From: Actinomycetota bacterium
GTDB taxonomy: Bacteria > Actinomycetota > Thermoleophilia > Solirubrobacterales > Solirubrobacteraceae
Length of the DNA: 43,616 nucleotides
Direction: 5' to 3'
Assembly (NCBI GenBank): GCA_005888335.1
Contig: VAWY01000093.1
Location: 7,010-50,625, forward strand
The position numbers were made by a program, and so were the translations under genes. The notes below the pieces were generated by a model that worked only from the letters and a program-made list of their open reading frames with translations, was not told where the DNA came from and searched no databases. Of the stretch, positions 15,119 through 23,169 are shown in pieces (position 1 is the first letter of the stretch; each line of letters begins with the position of its first letter).

Positions 15119-15870
15119 GGGGCGTCTCCTTCTCGGTTGCGGGATCGCTCGGCCCAGGGCACCAGGCGCCGCTCGGCGAGGCTCAGGGTGGCGAAGAGCG
15201 CCGCGGCCAGCACCGTGAGGACGACCACGGCGGCGAACGCCCGCGCGGTCTCCAGCTGGTTGTTGGCCTGGGTGAACATCAGGCCGAGGCCGCGGGTCGC
15301 GCCGGCATCCTCGGCGAGGACGGCGCCGATCACGGCGACGGCGACGGCGATCTTGGCGCCCGACAGCAGGCCGGGCAGCGCGGCCGGCGCCTCGACGAGG
15401 CGCAGCGTGCGCCAGCGCGAGGCGCCGAAGGTGCGCAGCAGCTTGCCGAGGGCGGGATCGACCGACTCCAGCCCGTCGAGCGTGGTCACGACGATCGGGA
15501 AGAACGTGATCAGCGCGACGATCGCCAGCTTGGGCCGGATGTCGAAGCCCCACCAGAAGGCGAGGATCGGCGCGAAGAGGACGATCGGGATGGCCTGCGA
15601 GGCCGCGGCCAGCGGCATGATCGCGCGGCGCAGCGGCGGCGAGAGGTGCACGACGACCGCGATGGCGAGCGACACGACGAGCGCGACGAGCAGCCCGAGG
15701 ACGACCTCCTGGCCGGTGACGACGAGGTTGGACCACAGCAGGCCGCGGTCGGTCCACAGCGACGAGGCGACCTCGGTCGGCGCGGCCAGCAGGATCCGGT
15801 CGACCCCGCTCAGGTCCACATAGAGCTGCCAGGCGCCGAGGAGCACGAGGAAGAGCAGGAAGGCGGTCAC
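15115..15870 (-). CDS. thiX: thiamine precursor ABC transporter, permease
   Basis: A 251-residue permease of the BPD/SsuC-TauC type with about six membrane helices ('FLLFLVLLGAWQLYV', 'VVLGLLVALVVSLAIAVVV', 'AIVALITFFPIVVTTLDGL', 'IAVAVAVIGAVLAEDAG', 'FAAVVVLTVLAAALFATLSL'). The cytoplasmic EAA-like loop 'LGKLLRTFGASRWRTLRLVEAPAALPGLLSG' couples to the ATPase. GTG at 15870 overlaps the thiZ stop (GTGA) and its own stop overlaps the thiY start, so translation is coupled through the operon. Confidence 0.9.
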   Translation of the reverse strand: MTAFLLFLVLLGAWQLYVDLSGVDRILLAAPTEVASSLWTDRGLLWSNLVVTGQEVVLGLLVALVVSLAIAVVVHLSPPLRRAIMPLAAASQAIPIVLFAPILAFWWGFDIRPKLAIVALITFFPIVVTTLDGLESVDPALGKLLRTFGASRWRTLRLVEAPAALPGLLSGAKIAVAVAVIGAVLAEDAGATRGLGLMFTQANNQLETARAFAAVVVLTVLAAALFATLSLAERRLVPWAERSRNREGDAP

Positions 15871-16601
15871 GGGCGCAGCGCCTCCAGCGCGCGGGCGCGC
15901 AATGCGACGACGTCGGCGTCGGTCGGCCGGCGCGGTCGGGGCGAGGGCACCTCGAGCTCGGCGACGACCCGGCCGGGGCGGCGCGAGAGCACGAGGACGC
16001 GGTCGGCGAGTACGACGGCCTCCTCGACGTCATGCGTGACGAGCAGCACGGTGCGCGGCTCACGCGCGAGCGCGCCGGCCAGCCAGGCCTGCATGTCGGC
16101 GCGCGAGATCGCGTCGAGTGCGCCGAACGGCTCGTCGAGGCATAGGACGGGCGCGCCGGCCAGCAGCGTCCGCAGGAACGCGACGCGCTGACGCATGCCG
16201 CCCGACAGCTCGTACGGGCGCGCGGCCTCGAAGCCCGCCAGCCCGAACTCGGCGAAGACCGGTGCCGCCCGCTCGCGCGCCTCGCGGCGGCTCGCGCCGC
16301 GCACCCGCAGCGCCAGCGCCGCGTTGTCGAGCGCGCTCGCCCACGGCAACAGCAGGTCGCGCTGGGGCATGAGCACGGCGCGCCCGGCGCTCACCGTGCC
16401 CCCGTCGGGCGCCTGCAGGCCGCACACGAGCTCGAGCAGGGTTGACTTGCCGCAGCCGCTCGGCCCGACCACGGCGACGACCTCGCCGGGCTCGGCGCGC
16501 AGGCTCACGCCGGCGAGCGCCTCGACGCGCCCGTAGCGGCGGGACACGTCGACGAGGCGGACGCCCTCATCGTGATGGCTACCGGCCGCGGCCGGCGCCA
16601 T
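15867..16601 (-). CDS. thiZ: thiamine precursor ABC transporter, ATP-binding protein
   Basis: A 244-residue ABC ATPase with Walker A 'GPSGCGKSTLLELV', Q-loop 'LMPQRDLLLPW', signature 'LSGGMRQRVAF', Walker B 'VLCLDEPFGALD' and the H-loop in 'VLLVTHDVEEAV'. I take ATG 16601 ('MAPAAAGSHHDEGV') as the start. The upstream in-frame ATG at 16631 is the conserved AUG of the riboswitch motif GGUAAUGCC and should not be used. It is the first gene of the riboswitch-controlled operon. Confidence 0.9.
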   Translation of the reverse strand: MAPAAAGSHHDEGVRLVDVSRRYGRVEALAGVSLRAEPGEVVAVVGPSGCGKSTLLELVCGLQAPDGGTVSAGRAVLMPQRDLLLPWASALDNAALALRVRGASRREARERAAPVFAEFGLAGFEAARPYELSGGMRQRVAFLRTLLAGAPVLCLDEPFGALDAISRADMQAWLAGALAREPRTVLLVTHDVEEAVVLADRVLVLSRRPGRVVAELEVPSPRPRRPTDADVVALRARALEALRP

Positions 16602-16609
16602 CGTGCTCT

Positions 16610-16725
16610 GGATCGCTCCCTTCGCGGGCATTACCCCGACAGGTTCGGAGGGTCAGCGCCGGGACGGGGCGCTATCTCAGCCGGTCGATCCCACCAGCCC
16701 CCCTGGTGTGCGGTGCCGCGGATCC
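16610..16725 (-). ncRNA. TPP riboswitch (THI element)
   Basis: Read on the minus strand it has the conserved THI-box parts in order: GGGGGG, a P3 stem CUGGU/ACCGG, CUGAGA, ACCC, GAACCUG, GGUAAUGCC, GCG and GGGA. Outer GGATC/GATCC arms (16721-16725 and 16610-16614) may close P1. It fills the gap between the preceding gene's TAG (16725-16727) and the thiZ start. The GGGAG near 16616-16620 and the start at 16601 lie just beyond, so control of translation initiation by TPP is likely. No strong T-run terminator is seen. Confidence 0.95.
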
Positions 16726-17645
16726 TACTCGTAGACGACCACGTCAGGCCGCGGATGCAGGCGGCGGACGTCGCGCGGCGTGAAGATGTTCGTGTCCTCC
16801 CTGAAGAACAGCTTGAAGCCGTCGTAGAGCCCGTCGCGGGCGTGCGCGAAGTGCTCGTACTTCGCGCGCTTGATCGCCCGGTGGCCGAAGCCGTCGACGT
16901 TGACGGTCACCGCGACGTGCTCGCGAGGCTTGAGGCGCCCGCGGATCATGCCCTCGGTGAACCGGTGCACGAGCAGCAGCTTCTGCGGCAGGCGCAGCCG
17001 GCGGACCAGGCCGTCGAGCCAGTAGGAGATCGCGTTGACCTCGCGGGCGTCGACCGAGCCGATGACCTGGCCCGGCACGGCCCCGGGCGTGTCCCACTCG
17101 GGGTCGAGCGCGAGGGAGACGTCGGGCTCGCGCAGCCAGCGGCGCAGCGCGAGCGCCTCAGCCCAGAAGCCCCGGCGACCGGGCTGGATGTCGAGGATCA
17201 CCAGCGCCTTCGCCCGCCGCGCCGCCTTCAGGTAGCCGCGGATGACCGCGGGGGCCTGGCGCATGCTGTACAGGCCGTCGGCGCCGGCGTCGCCGTTGGC
17301 GATGACGGACAGCAGCTCCATCGCGGGCAGGACCGGGCGCCCGAGGCGCTCGTAGGGCCGCGCGACGCGCTCGAGGCGCCGCGCCACCTGCGCCGGCGTG
17401 CCGATCCCCAGCGCGCCGAGCTCGACGTCCTGGGGCGCCCCGTAGAAGGCCACGACGCGGAAGTGGGGGAGGATGCGCCGCCCGCCGCGCGGCAGCTCGG
17501 GTGACGGGGGAGGGACCTGGGCGCGCGCGCCGCGGCCGCGCTCGCCGTCCGGCAGGAGCCCGGCGAGCGCCACGACGGCGACGCCCACCGCGGCGAGCGC
17601 CGCCAGCGCCAGCGCTCGCCGCCGCCAGGAGATCGGGCGGGTCAC
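16725..17645 (-). CDS. exported protein of unknown function, possibly TIM-barrel
   Basis: A 306-residue protein with GTG at 17645 overlapping the ggt stop. An N-terminal signal anchor (about 10-32, 'RALALAALAAVGVAVVALAGLL') and a short linker precede a globular domain that starts 'RRILPHFRVVAFYGAPQDVELG'. Repeating strand-helix units follow: 'LPAMELLSVIANGDAG', 'KALVILDIQPGRRGF', 'VSLALDPEWDTPGAVPGQVIGSVDAREVNAISYWLD', 'KLLLVHRF', 'VAVTVNVDGFG', 'YDGFKLFFREDTNIFTPRDVRRL'. Acidic residues after strands (DPEW, NVDG) recall a glycoside-hydrolase barrel, but I cannot name a family. It appears to be translated with ggt, and its stop codon abuts the TPP riboswitch. Confidence 0.7.
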   Translation of the reverse strand: MTRPISWRRRALALAALAAVGVAVVALAGLLPDGERGRGARAQVPPPSPELPRGGRRILPHFRVVAFYGAPQDVELGALGIGTPAQVARRLERVARPYERLGRPVLPAMELLSVIANGDAGADGLYSMRQAPAVIRGYLKAARRAKALVILDIQPGRRGFWAEALALRRWLREPDVSLALDPEWDTPGAVPGQVIGSVDAREVNAISYWLDGLVRRLRLPQKLLLVHRFTEGMIRGRLKPREHVAVTVNVDGFGHRAIKRAKYEHFAHARDGLYDGFKLFFREDTNIFTPRDVRRLHPRPDVVVYE

Positions 17646-19336
17646 TTCCCAGCCAGACGGCGGACCGCCAGCGACCCGTTGTCGGCCCGGGGATCCGACA
17701 CCGCGATCATCGTCCCGTCGGCCGCCATCCCGGCCGCCTGGACGCGCGGGCGCGGCCCGTACTCGCCCTGGCGCACGAGCGTCCAGCCGCGCGACTGCAG
17801 GTCGCTGAGCGCCGCGGGGTCCATCCGCGCGTCCTCGACGCGCAGCTGCGATCCGCCCTGGTCGTCGACGCGCTGCTGGTCGATGGCGTGCGGCACGTCG
17901 AGGCCGAACTCGAGCGTGTCGAGCACCGCGCTGACCACGCCCATGATGATCAGCGAGCCGCCCGCCCCGCCGGTCACGAGGAACGGCTTGCCCTCGCGCA
18001 CGACGATCGTCGGGCTCATCGACGAGCGCGGGCGCTTGAACGGCCGCGCCTCGTTCGCGCTGCCCGGCACGCCGAAGTCGGTCAGCTCGTTGTTGAGCAG
18101 GAAGCCCGTGCCCGGCGCGACGACGGCGCTGCCGAACTCCTGCTCGATGGTGCACGTCAGCGCGACCGCGTTGCCGCGCGCGTCGATGATCGAGACGTGC
18201 GTGGTCGAGCCGACCTGCGGTGTGCCGACGTCGCCCGGCGCGTGCGCCTGCGTCCGGTCGAGCGCGATCTCGCCGCGGCGCCGGTCGGCGTACGCCTTGG
18301 ACGTCAGCGTGGCGACGGGCTGGGGCACGAAGTCGGGGTCGGCGAGGTACTTGTTGCGGTCGGCCCAGGCGATCCGCTGCGCCTCGCCGATGAGGTGCAG
18401 CGCGTCGGCCGAGTCGATGCCGTGCGCGCGCAGGTCGAGGGGCTCGAGCAGGTTGAGCATCTCGAGGGTCACCACGCCGCCAGACGTCGGCGGCGGCATG
18501 ACGTCCACCTCCGCGCCGCGGTACGTCCCGGTCAGCGGCGCGCGCCACACGGCGCGGTACTTGGCGAAGTCGTCCATGCTCAGCAGCCCCTCGTCGCCGA
18601 TGTCGGGGTGCTGGAAGCCGGACATCTCGGTGACGATGCGCCGGGCGATCGTCCCCGTGTAGAAGGCGCTCGGGCCGCCGCGCATGAGGCGCCGGAACGT
18701 GGCCGCAAGCTCGGGCTGGCGCAGCGTCTGGCCGGCGGTCAGCGGCTGCCCGGCCGGCAGGAAGATCGCTGCGGTGGCCGGGTAGCGGCCGAAGCGCTCG
18801 GCGTTGTCGCGCGCGCCGGTGGCCAGCGTGCGCGTCACCCTCACGCCTTCGCGCGCGAGCTTCTCCGCGGGCGCGATCGCCTCGCCCAGCGACACCGTCC
18901 CGTAGCGCGCCAGCGCGGCGTCCATCCCCGCGACGACTCCGGGGACGCCGACCGTCGTGTGGCCGGTGAACGCGGTGTAGAGGCCCTGGCCCTGGAACTG
19001 ATCGGGCTTGATCAGCGCGGGCGCCGTCTCGCGGAAGTCCAGGGCGCGGACGCGACCCGTATGCGAGCGGTAGACGAGGAAGCCGCCGCCGCCGATCCCG
19101 CACGACTGCGGGCGCGCGACGTTGAGGGCGAAGACCGTCGCGGCGGCGGCGTCGATCGCGTTGCCGCCCGCCGCGAGGACCGCACGCCCGACGCGCGCGG
19201 CGGCGGGCGACTCGGTGGCGATCACCCCGAGCGTGCCGGTCACGCCGGGGCGGAACTGCGAGCCCTGCTTCGCCCGCGCGGGCACCGCGCCGACGGCGAG
19301 CAGGGCGACACTGAGAAGGATGACCGTGCGTCGCAC
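17642..19336 (-). CDS. ggt: gamma-glutamyltransferase
   Basis: A 564-residue precursor. The GTG at 19336 has AGGAC about 8 bases upstream. A signal peptide ('TVILLSVALLAVGAVPARA') precedes the large subunit ('GVIATESPAAARVGRAVLAAGGNAIDAAAATVFALNVARPQSCGIGGGGF', read in parts, 'LDFRETAPA'). The small subunit begins at the Thr of 'GSTTHVSIIDARGNAVALT', the autocleavage nucleophile. 'FGSAVVAPGTGFLLNNEL', 'RPRSSMSPTIV' and 'GGAGGSLIIMGVVSAVLD' complete the family pattern. It cleaves or transfers gamma-glutamyl groups (glutathione, poly-gamma-glutamate or similar) outside the cytoplasm. In an actinobacterium the natural substrate is not obvious. Confidence 0.92.
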   Translation of the reverse strand: MRRTVILLSVALLAVGAVPARAKQGSQFRPGVTGTLGVIATESPAAARVGRAVLAAGGNAIDAAAATVFALNVARPQSCGIGGGGFLVYRSHTGRVRALDFRETAPALIKPDQFQGQGLYTAFTGHTTVGVPGVVAGMDAALARYGTVSLGEAIAPAEKLAREGVRVTRTLATGARDNAERFGRYPATAAIFLPAGQPLTAGQTLRQPELAATFRRLMRGGPSAFYTGTIARRIVTEMSGFQHPDIGDEGLLSMDDFAKYRAVWRAPLTGTYRGAEVDVMPPPTSGGVVTLEMLNLLEPLDLRAHGIDSADALHLIGEAQRIAWADRNKYLADPDFVPQPVATLTSKAYADRRRGEIALDRTQAHAPGDVGTPQVGSTTHVSIIDARGNAVALTCTIEQEFGSAVVAPGTGFLLNNELTDFGVPGSANEARPFKRPRSSMSPTIVVREGKPFLVTGGAGGSLIIMGVVSAVLDTLEFGLDVPHAIDQQRVDDQGGSQLRVEDARMDPAALSDLQSRGWTLVRQGEYGPRPRVQAAGMAADGTMIAVSDPRADNGSLAVRRLAGK

Positions 19337-19359
19337 GGCGCAAGTCCTACCCCTTGGCG

Positions 19360-19635
19360 TCAGGTTCGTGCGTAACGGTGTACGCCGCGCGCCAGCCAGC
19401 CGCCGAGGACCATGCCCGCCACCAGCCCGGCGACGGGCGGCAGGACGTGGACGAGCGCCTCGTGGCGCAGGACGCCGGCGAGGCACGCGGCGCGCTGGAC
19501 GTCGCACGCCCGCGCCCCGGGGGCCGCGCGGTAGAGCGCCACCAGCATGCCGGCGGCGAAGCCCGCCGCGCTCGCCGCACGAAAGGCGAGGTTGGCGACG
19601 GCGTGAGAGCGGTGTCGGTGCCAACTCGTACGCAT
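19360..19635 (-). CDS. small membrane protein, unknown function
   Basis: A 91-residue protein with two membrane helices (about 15-33, 'AFRAASAAGFAAGMLVALY', and 62-82, 'LVHVLPPVAGLVAGMVLGGWLA'). Between them is a loop with two cysteines 'GARACDVQRAACLAG'. The start at 19635 ('MRTSWHRHRS') is preferred; an ATG four codons earlier is possible. No good ribosome binding site is visible. It fills the gap between ggt and the VWA gene. Support is mainly the hydrophobic pattern and lack of another candidate. Confidence 0.45.
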   Translation of the reverse strand: MRTSWHRHRSHAVANLAFRAASAAGFAAGMLVALYRAAPGARACDVQRAACLAGVLRHEALVHVLPPVAGLVAGMVLGGWLARGVHRYART

Positions 19636-19668
19636 CGGCACGAGCATCGAGCGGCGGGCGGCCGGGCT

Positions 19669-21021
19669 TTAGGCGCTGATCGGCCGAGTCAGCGCCTTGA
19701 CGAAGTCCTCGAGCTGCGTGGTCGTCCAGCACTCGAAGGCCTCGCACCACGGCTCGTAGGCCGCGATGACCGAGTCGCCGTAGTTCCAGTACAGGCGCGG
19801 CTCGGGGTTCAGCCAGAACGTGCGGCCGGCCTTCTGGGCGATCGTGGCGAAGATGTCGGCGCGCGGGTCGCGGCCGTTGGTGCGCGCGTCGCCGAGGACG
19901 ATGACGGTCGCCCGCGGGTGCAGGTCGTCCTCGACCTGCGCGCGGAACTCCTTCCACACCCGGCCGTAGTCGGTGTAGCCGCTGATGTCGGCCACGCCGG
20001 CGTCGCGCGCGATCGCCTCGCTGACCGCCTTGAAGTCGCGCTCCTTGGCGAAGACGTCGGTCACCTCGGAGATGCGCTCGATGAAGACGAACGAGCGCAT
20101 CTTGCGAAACGCGTCGTGCAGCGCGTGCAGCACGGACAGGAAGAACACGCTCGCGCTCGTCACGCTCGTCGAGACGTCGCACAGCACGTAGATCTCCGGC
20201 CGGCGCGGGCGGTTGGGGCGGTACTTGAGCACGACCGGGACCCCGCCCGTCTCGAGCGAGGCGCGCATCGTCCGCCGCACGTCGACGTGGGCGCGGCGCT
20301 TGCGCCCGCGCTGCTCGTTGCCCTGTGTGGCCAGGCGCCGGCGCAGCTGCGCGACGACGCGGTGCACGGCGGCGAGGTCCTGCAGCGGCCCGCTGGGCAG
20401 CGCGCGGTCGAGCTCGTTGAGCGGCCGAGCCGGGGGCAGCGCCTCGGTGCGCTCGATCTGCGCGCGTTCGAGCTCGCGGCGCAGCAGCGCCTCGAAGCGG
20501 CGCAGCTGCTCGCGCGGGAGGCCCTCGCGGCGCGGGTCGGTCTCGGGCAGGTCCGGCTGCGGCTCGGAGCGCAGGCCGAGCGCGCGCCGGATGCGCTGCA
20601 CGTCGACGCCGATGACCCCCGAGCCCTCGCCCTGGCGCCCGAAGGCGGCGATGGCCAGCCGCGCGAGGTCGCGCATCGCGCCGTCGTCGCCGTCGCGCAG
20701 CGCGGCCGCGATCTGCGCGCGCAGCGCGTCGAGGTTGAGCTCACCCGCCTGGCCGGGGTCGATCCCGCCCTCCTCGCGGACGTCCTGGCGCACGGCGGCC
20801 GCCTCGGCGGCGCGAAAGAAGAAGCGCTCGAAGACGAGCTCGAAGATCCGGCGGTCCTCCGGCGACTTGGCCAGCGTCGCGGCGAGCGCCTCGCGGAAGT
20901 CCTCGGGCTCGGTCCAGCCGACCTCGGCGAGCGCCTCGAACGCGTCGAGCAGCTCGCTGGTGCCCAGCGCCACGCCCTCCGAGCGCAGCTCCTCGCCGAG
21001 CTCGAGCAGCCGGGCGGCCAT
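19669..21021 (-). CDS. VWA domain protein, CoxE-like
   Basis: A 450-residue protein if started at ATG 21021 ('MAARLLELGEELRSEG'); a GTG at 21066 that overlaps the upstream gene by 17 bp is the alternative. The N-terminal helical region has 'LLDAFEALAEVGWTEPEDFREALAATLAKSPEDRRIFELVFERFF' (read in parts). A basic linker follows. The C-terminal von Willebrand A domain (about 270-430) has the MIDAS motif 'CDVSTSVT' (DxSxS), 'SGYTDYGRVWKEF' and 'VIVLGDARTNGRDPRADIF'. CoxE-type VWA proteins act with a MoxR/CoxD AAA ATPase in metal-cofactor insertion or complex assembly. The ATPase is the gene immediately upstream. Confidence 0.88.
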   Translation of the reverse strand: MAARLLELGEELRSEGVALGTSELLDAFEALAEVGWTEPEDFREALAATLAKSPEDRRIFELVFERFFFRAAEAAAVRQDVREEGGIDPGQAGELNLDALRAQIAAALRDGDDGAMRDLARLAIAAFGRQGEGSGVIGVDVQRIRRALGLRSEPQPDLPETDPRREGLPREQLRRFEALLRRELERAQIERTEALPPARPLNELDRALPSGPLQDLAAVHRVVAQLRRRLATQGNEQRGRKRRAHVDVRRTMRASLETGGVPVVLKYRPNRPRRPEIYVLCDVSTSVTSASVFFLSVLHALHDAFRKMRSFVFIERISEVTDVFAKERDFKAVSEAIARDAGVADISGYTDYGRVWKEFRAQVEDDLHPRATVIVLGDARTNGRDPRADIFATIAQKAGRTFWLNPEPRLYWNYGDSVIAAYEPWCEAFECWTTTQLEDFVKALTRPISA

Positions 21022-21049
21022 GCCGGGCGGGCCGGCGCCCGTGCGCGCG

Positions 21050-21931
21050 CTAGGGCTGGAGGGCACTGAGCTTCACCCCGACGCGCTCGGCGACGATGTC
21101 GAGGTCGGTGCGGTGCTTGACGATGACCGACATCGTGTCGCGGAACGTCTGCTGGTCGATGTCGTCGGCGCCGAGCAGCAGCAGCGCGCGCGCCCAGTCG
21201 ATCGACTCGGCGATCGACGGCGGCTTCTTGAGGTCGAGCTCGCGGACGAGCTGGACGACCTCGACGAGCTTGCGCGCGACGCGCTCGTCGAGCTCGGGCG
21301 TGTGCAACCGCACGATGTCGAGCTCGTGCTCGAGCGAGGGGTAGTCGAGCCAGAGGTACAGGCAGCGGCGCTTGAGCGCCTCGGTCAGCTCGCGGGTGTT
21401 GTTCGAGGTGAGCAGGACGACCGGGCGGGTGCGCGCCTCGACGCGCCCGAGCTCGGGGATCGTGATCTGGAAGTCGCTGAGCACCTCGAGCAGCAGCGCC
21501 TCGAACTCCTGGTCGGTCTTGTCGATCTCGTCGATCAGCAGGACGACAGGCTCCTCGGCGGCGATGGCGGTCATCAGCGGGCGGGCGAGCAGGAACTCCT
21601 CGCCGAAGATGTCCTCGTGGACGTCCTCCCAGCCGGCGGCGTCGGTCTCGGCCTGGATGCGCAGCAGCTGCTTGCGGTAGTTCCACTCGTACAGCGCCTT
21701 GGCCTCGTCGAGCCCCTCGTAGCACTGCAGGCGCACGAGCGTGCGGTCCAGGTAGCGCGACAGCGCCTTGGCGAGCTCGGTCTTGCCGACGCCGGCCGGT
21801 CCCTCCACGAGCACCGGCTTGCCCAGCCGCGTGGCGAGGAACGACACGAGCGCGGTGGACTCGCCGGGCAGGTAGCCCACGCGGCCCAGGCCGGCGGAGA
21901 CCTCCTCGATGGAACTGGGCTCGGTGGACAT
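21050..21931 (-). CDS. MoxR/CoxD-type AAA ATPase
   Basis: A 293-residue protein with Walker A 'GPAGVGKTELA', Walker B 'VVLLIDEIDKTD', sensor 1 'VVLLTSNNTREL' and arginine-finger/sensor 2 region 'ALKRRCLYLWLDYPSLEHEL'. The insert 'LQCYEGLDEAKALYEWNYRKQLLRIQ' (read in parts) is typical of the MoxR CoxD branch. It is upstream of and nearly overlapping the VWA partner. A TATCCT -10 box (21944-21949, minus) lies 12 bases before the ATG, with no ribosome binding site, which suggests a short-leader or leaderless transcript. The target of the pair is unknown; no oxidoreductase subunits are adjacent. Confidence 0.92.
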   Translation of the reverse strand: MSTEPSSIEEVSAGLGRVGYLPGESTALVSFLATRLGKPVLVEGPAGVGKTELAKALSRYLDRTLVRLQCYEGLDEAKALYEWNYRKQLLRIQAETDAAGWEDVHEDIFGEEFLLARPLMTAIAAEEPVVLLIDEIDKTDQEFEALLLEVLSDFQITIPELGRVEARTRPVVLLTSNNTRELTEALKRRCLYLWLDYPSLEHELDIVRLHTPELDERVARKLVEVVQLVRELDLKKPPSIAESIDWARALLLLGADDIDQQTFRDTMSVIVKHRTDLDIVAERVGVKLSALQP

Positions 21932-21954
21932 CGGGTCTTGGGAGGATACGGGGC

Positions 21955-22188
21955 GTGGCCGTGGCCGCCGTCTCCACCGTCCCCGCCGCGCCGGTCATCG
22001 GGCTCATGGCCATCGGCGTGGTGATCGCGCTGGTCGGGCACGCGACGCGCTCGCGCGGGACGGTCGCCACCGGGCTGGCGATCCTCTTCCTCGCCACCGC
22101 GGGGATGGTCGTCGGCGGCTTCGCCGCCTACCACGGCGGAGACACCGATCCGCGCCACCAGTGCCCCTACGAGGGCGTGCCCTGTTGA
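21955..22188 (+). CDS. small membrane protein, unknown function
   Basis: A 77-residue protein with GTG at 21955 and GGGAGG about 10 bases upstream. It has two membrane helices (about 10-28, 'APVIGLMAIGVVIALVGHA', and 36-58, 'VATGLAILFLATAGMVVGGFAAY') and a short polar tail with two cysteines ('DPRHQCPYEGVPC'). The gene is divergent from the MoxR gene (23 bp apart) and ends 4 bp from the convergent phosphoesterase gene. Confidence 0.65.
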   Translation: MAVAAVSTVPAAPVIGLMAIGVVIALVGHATRSRGTVATGLAILFLATAGMVVGGFAAYHGGDTDPRHQCPYEGVPC

Positions 22189-22192
22189 CCCG

Positions 22193-23110
22193 CTAGCGCC
22201 AGATGCCGGTGATCGGCTTGGCGCCCGCCGAGCGCCCCAGCCGCGGCAGCCGGAAGGCGTCCTCGATCGTCCGCAGCAGGTTGTAGTGGTCCAGCCGCGC
22301 CCGCGTCCGCGCGCCCGGCCTGACGGTCGGGCCGACGGCCAGCGCCGGGACGCGCCCGCCGGGCAGCCCGGGCTGCCGGCCGCTGCCCTCGTCGAAGATG
22401 ACGAAGACCACGCCCCGGCGCATCTGCGGGCTGGCCAGCAGCGGCGGCAGGAAGCCCTTCAGCCAGGCGTCGCCGGTCGACACCGAACAGTCGTGCATGT
22501 TGTGGCAGTTGTCGGGGACGACGAGCGAGAAGTCGGGCAGGAGGCCGTTGGCGAGGTCGCCGGAGAGCTCGCTGTACGGCACGACCCGCTTGAGCCGCTG
22601 CGCGTTGGACCGGACGTCGCGGAAGTAGACGAACGGCTCGTGGTGCTTGCGGTAGCGGCCGGTGTTGCCGCCCGCGTACCCGGGCGCCGGCAGGCCCTCG
22701 GCGTACGTCTTCCAGGTGCGCCCGCGCGCCTCGAGCAGGTCGGCGAGGTTCGACGCGCCGGTGCTGCAGTTGTCGCAGTCGTCGTGGATCCCCTGGGTCG
22801 AGCCCGACACGAGCGCGAGGTAGTTGGGCAGGCTCGGGTGCGCGATGCCGCCGTACCCGGTGAGGACCGCGTACTGGTGCGCGAGCCGGTTGAACGTGGG
22901 CGCGTCGCCGTGGCCGAAGATCTCGCCGGGTGCCTTGTTCTCGAAGACCACGACGACGACGCGGTCGAACGGCGCTCGGCCGGTGATCTTGGCCGGCGGG
23001 GCGATTCGCGTGCCGTCGGCGCCCGCGGCGCCGCCGGTGTCCGGCGCCCCGCCGCAGGCGGAGAGCGCCAGCACGGTCAGGCACGCCGTCGCTATGAGGC
23101 GACCGTGCAT
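22193..23110 (-). CDS. phosphoesterase family lipoprotein (acid phosphatase/phospholipase C-like)
   Basis: A 305-residue lipoprotein. ATG 23110 gives a signal peptide with lipobox 'LALSAC'. The mature domain resembles the PF04185-type phosphoesterase family: 'FDRVVVVVFENKAPGEIFG', 'GIAHPSLPNYLALVSGSTQGI', 'LLPDFSLVVPDNCHNMHDCSV', 'GVVFVIFDEGSG', 'RLDHYNLLRTIEDAFRLPRLG'. The metal-site residues E (ENK), N (LPNY), D (VPDN) and D/E (FDEG) appear in place. It probably hydrolyses phosphate esters at the cell surface. A GAGACT box 7 bases upstream of the ATG suggests a leaderless start. Confidence 0.85.
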   Translation of the reverse strand: MHGRLIATACLTVLALSACGGAPDTGGAAGADGTRIAPPAKITGRAPFDRVVVVVFENKAPGEIFGHGDAPTFNRLAHQYAVLTGYGGIAHPSLPNYLALVSGSTQGIHDDCDNCSTGASNLADLLEARGRTWKTYAEGLPAPGYAGGNTGRYRKHHEPFVYFRDVRSNAQRLKRVVPYSELSGDLANGLLPDFSLVVPDNCHNMHDCSVSTGDAWLKGFLPPLLASPQMRRGVVFVIFDEGSGRQPGLPGGRVPALAVGPTVRPGARTRARLDHYNLLRTIEDAFRLPRLGRSAGAKPITGIWR

Positions 23111-23169
23111 CGCCAAGAGTCTCGCGACGCGTTCTGAACGGCACCTGAACAGCCCCACGCGCCCGCGCA

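Noticed and set aside
16629..16631. ATG 16631 as the thiZ start
   Set aside because: It is the invariant AUG of the TPP riboswitch; ATG 16601 lies just after the riboswitch.
21022..21066. GTG 21066 as the start of the VWA gene
   Set aside because: It adds 15 Pro/Ser/Gly residues without family resemblance and overlaps the MoxR gene; ATG 21021 begins the conserved MAARLLELG segment. It is not fully excluded.
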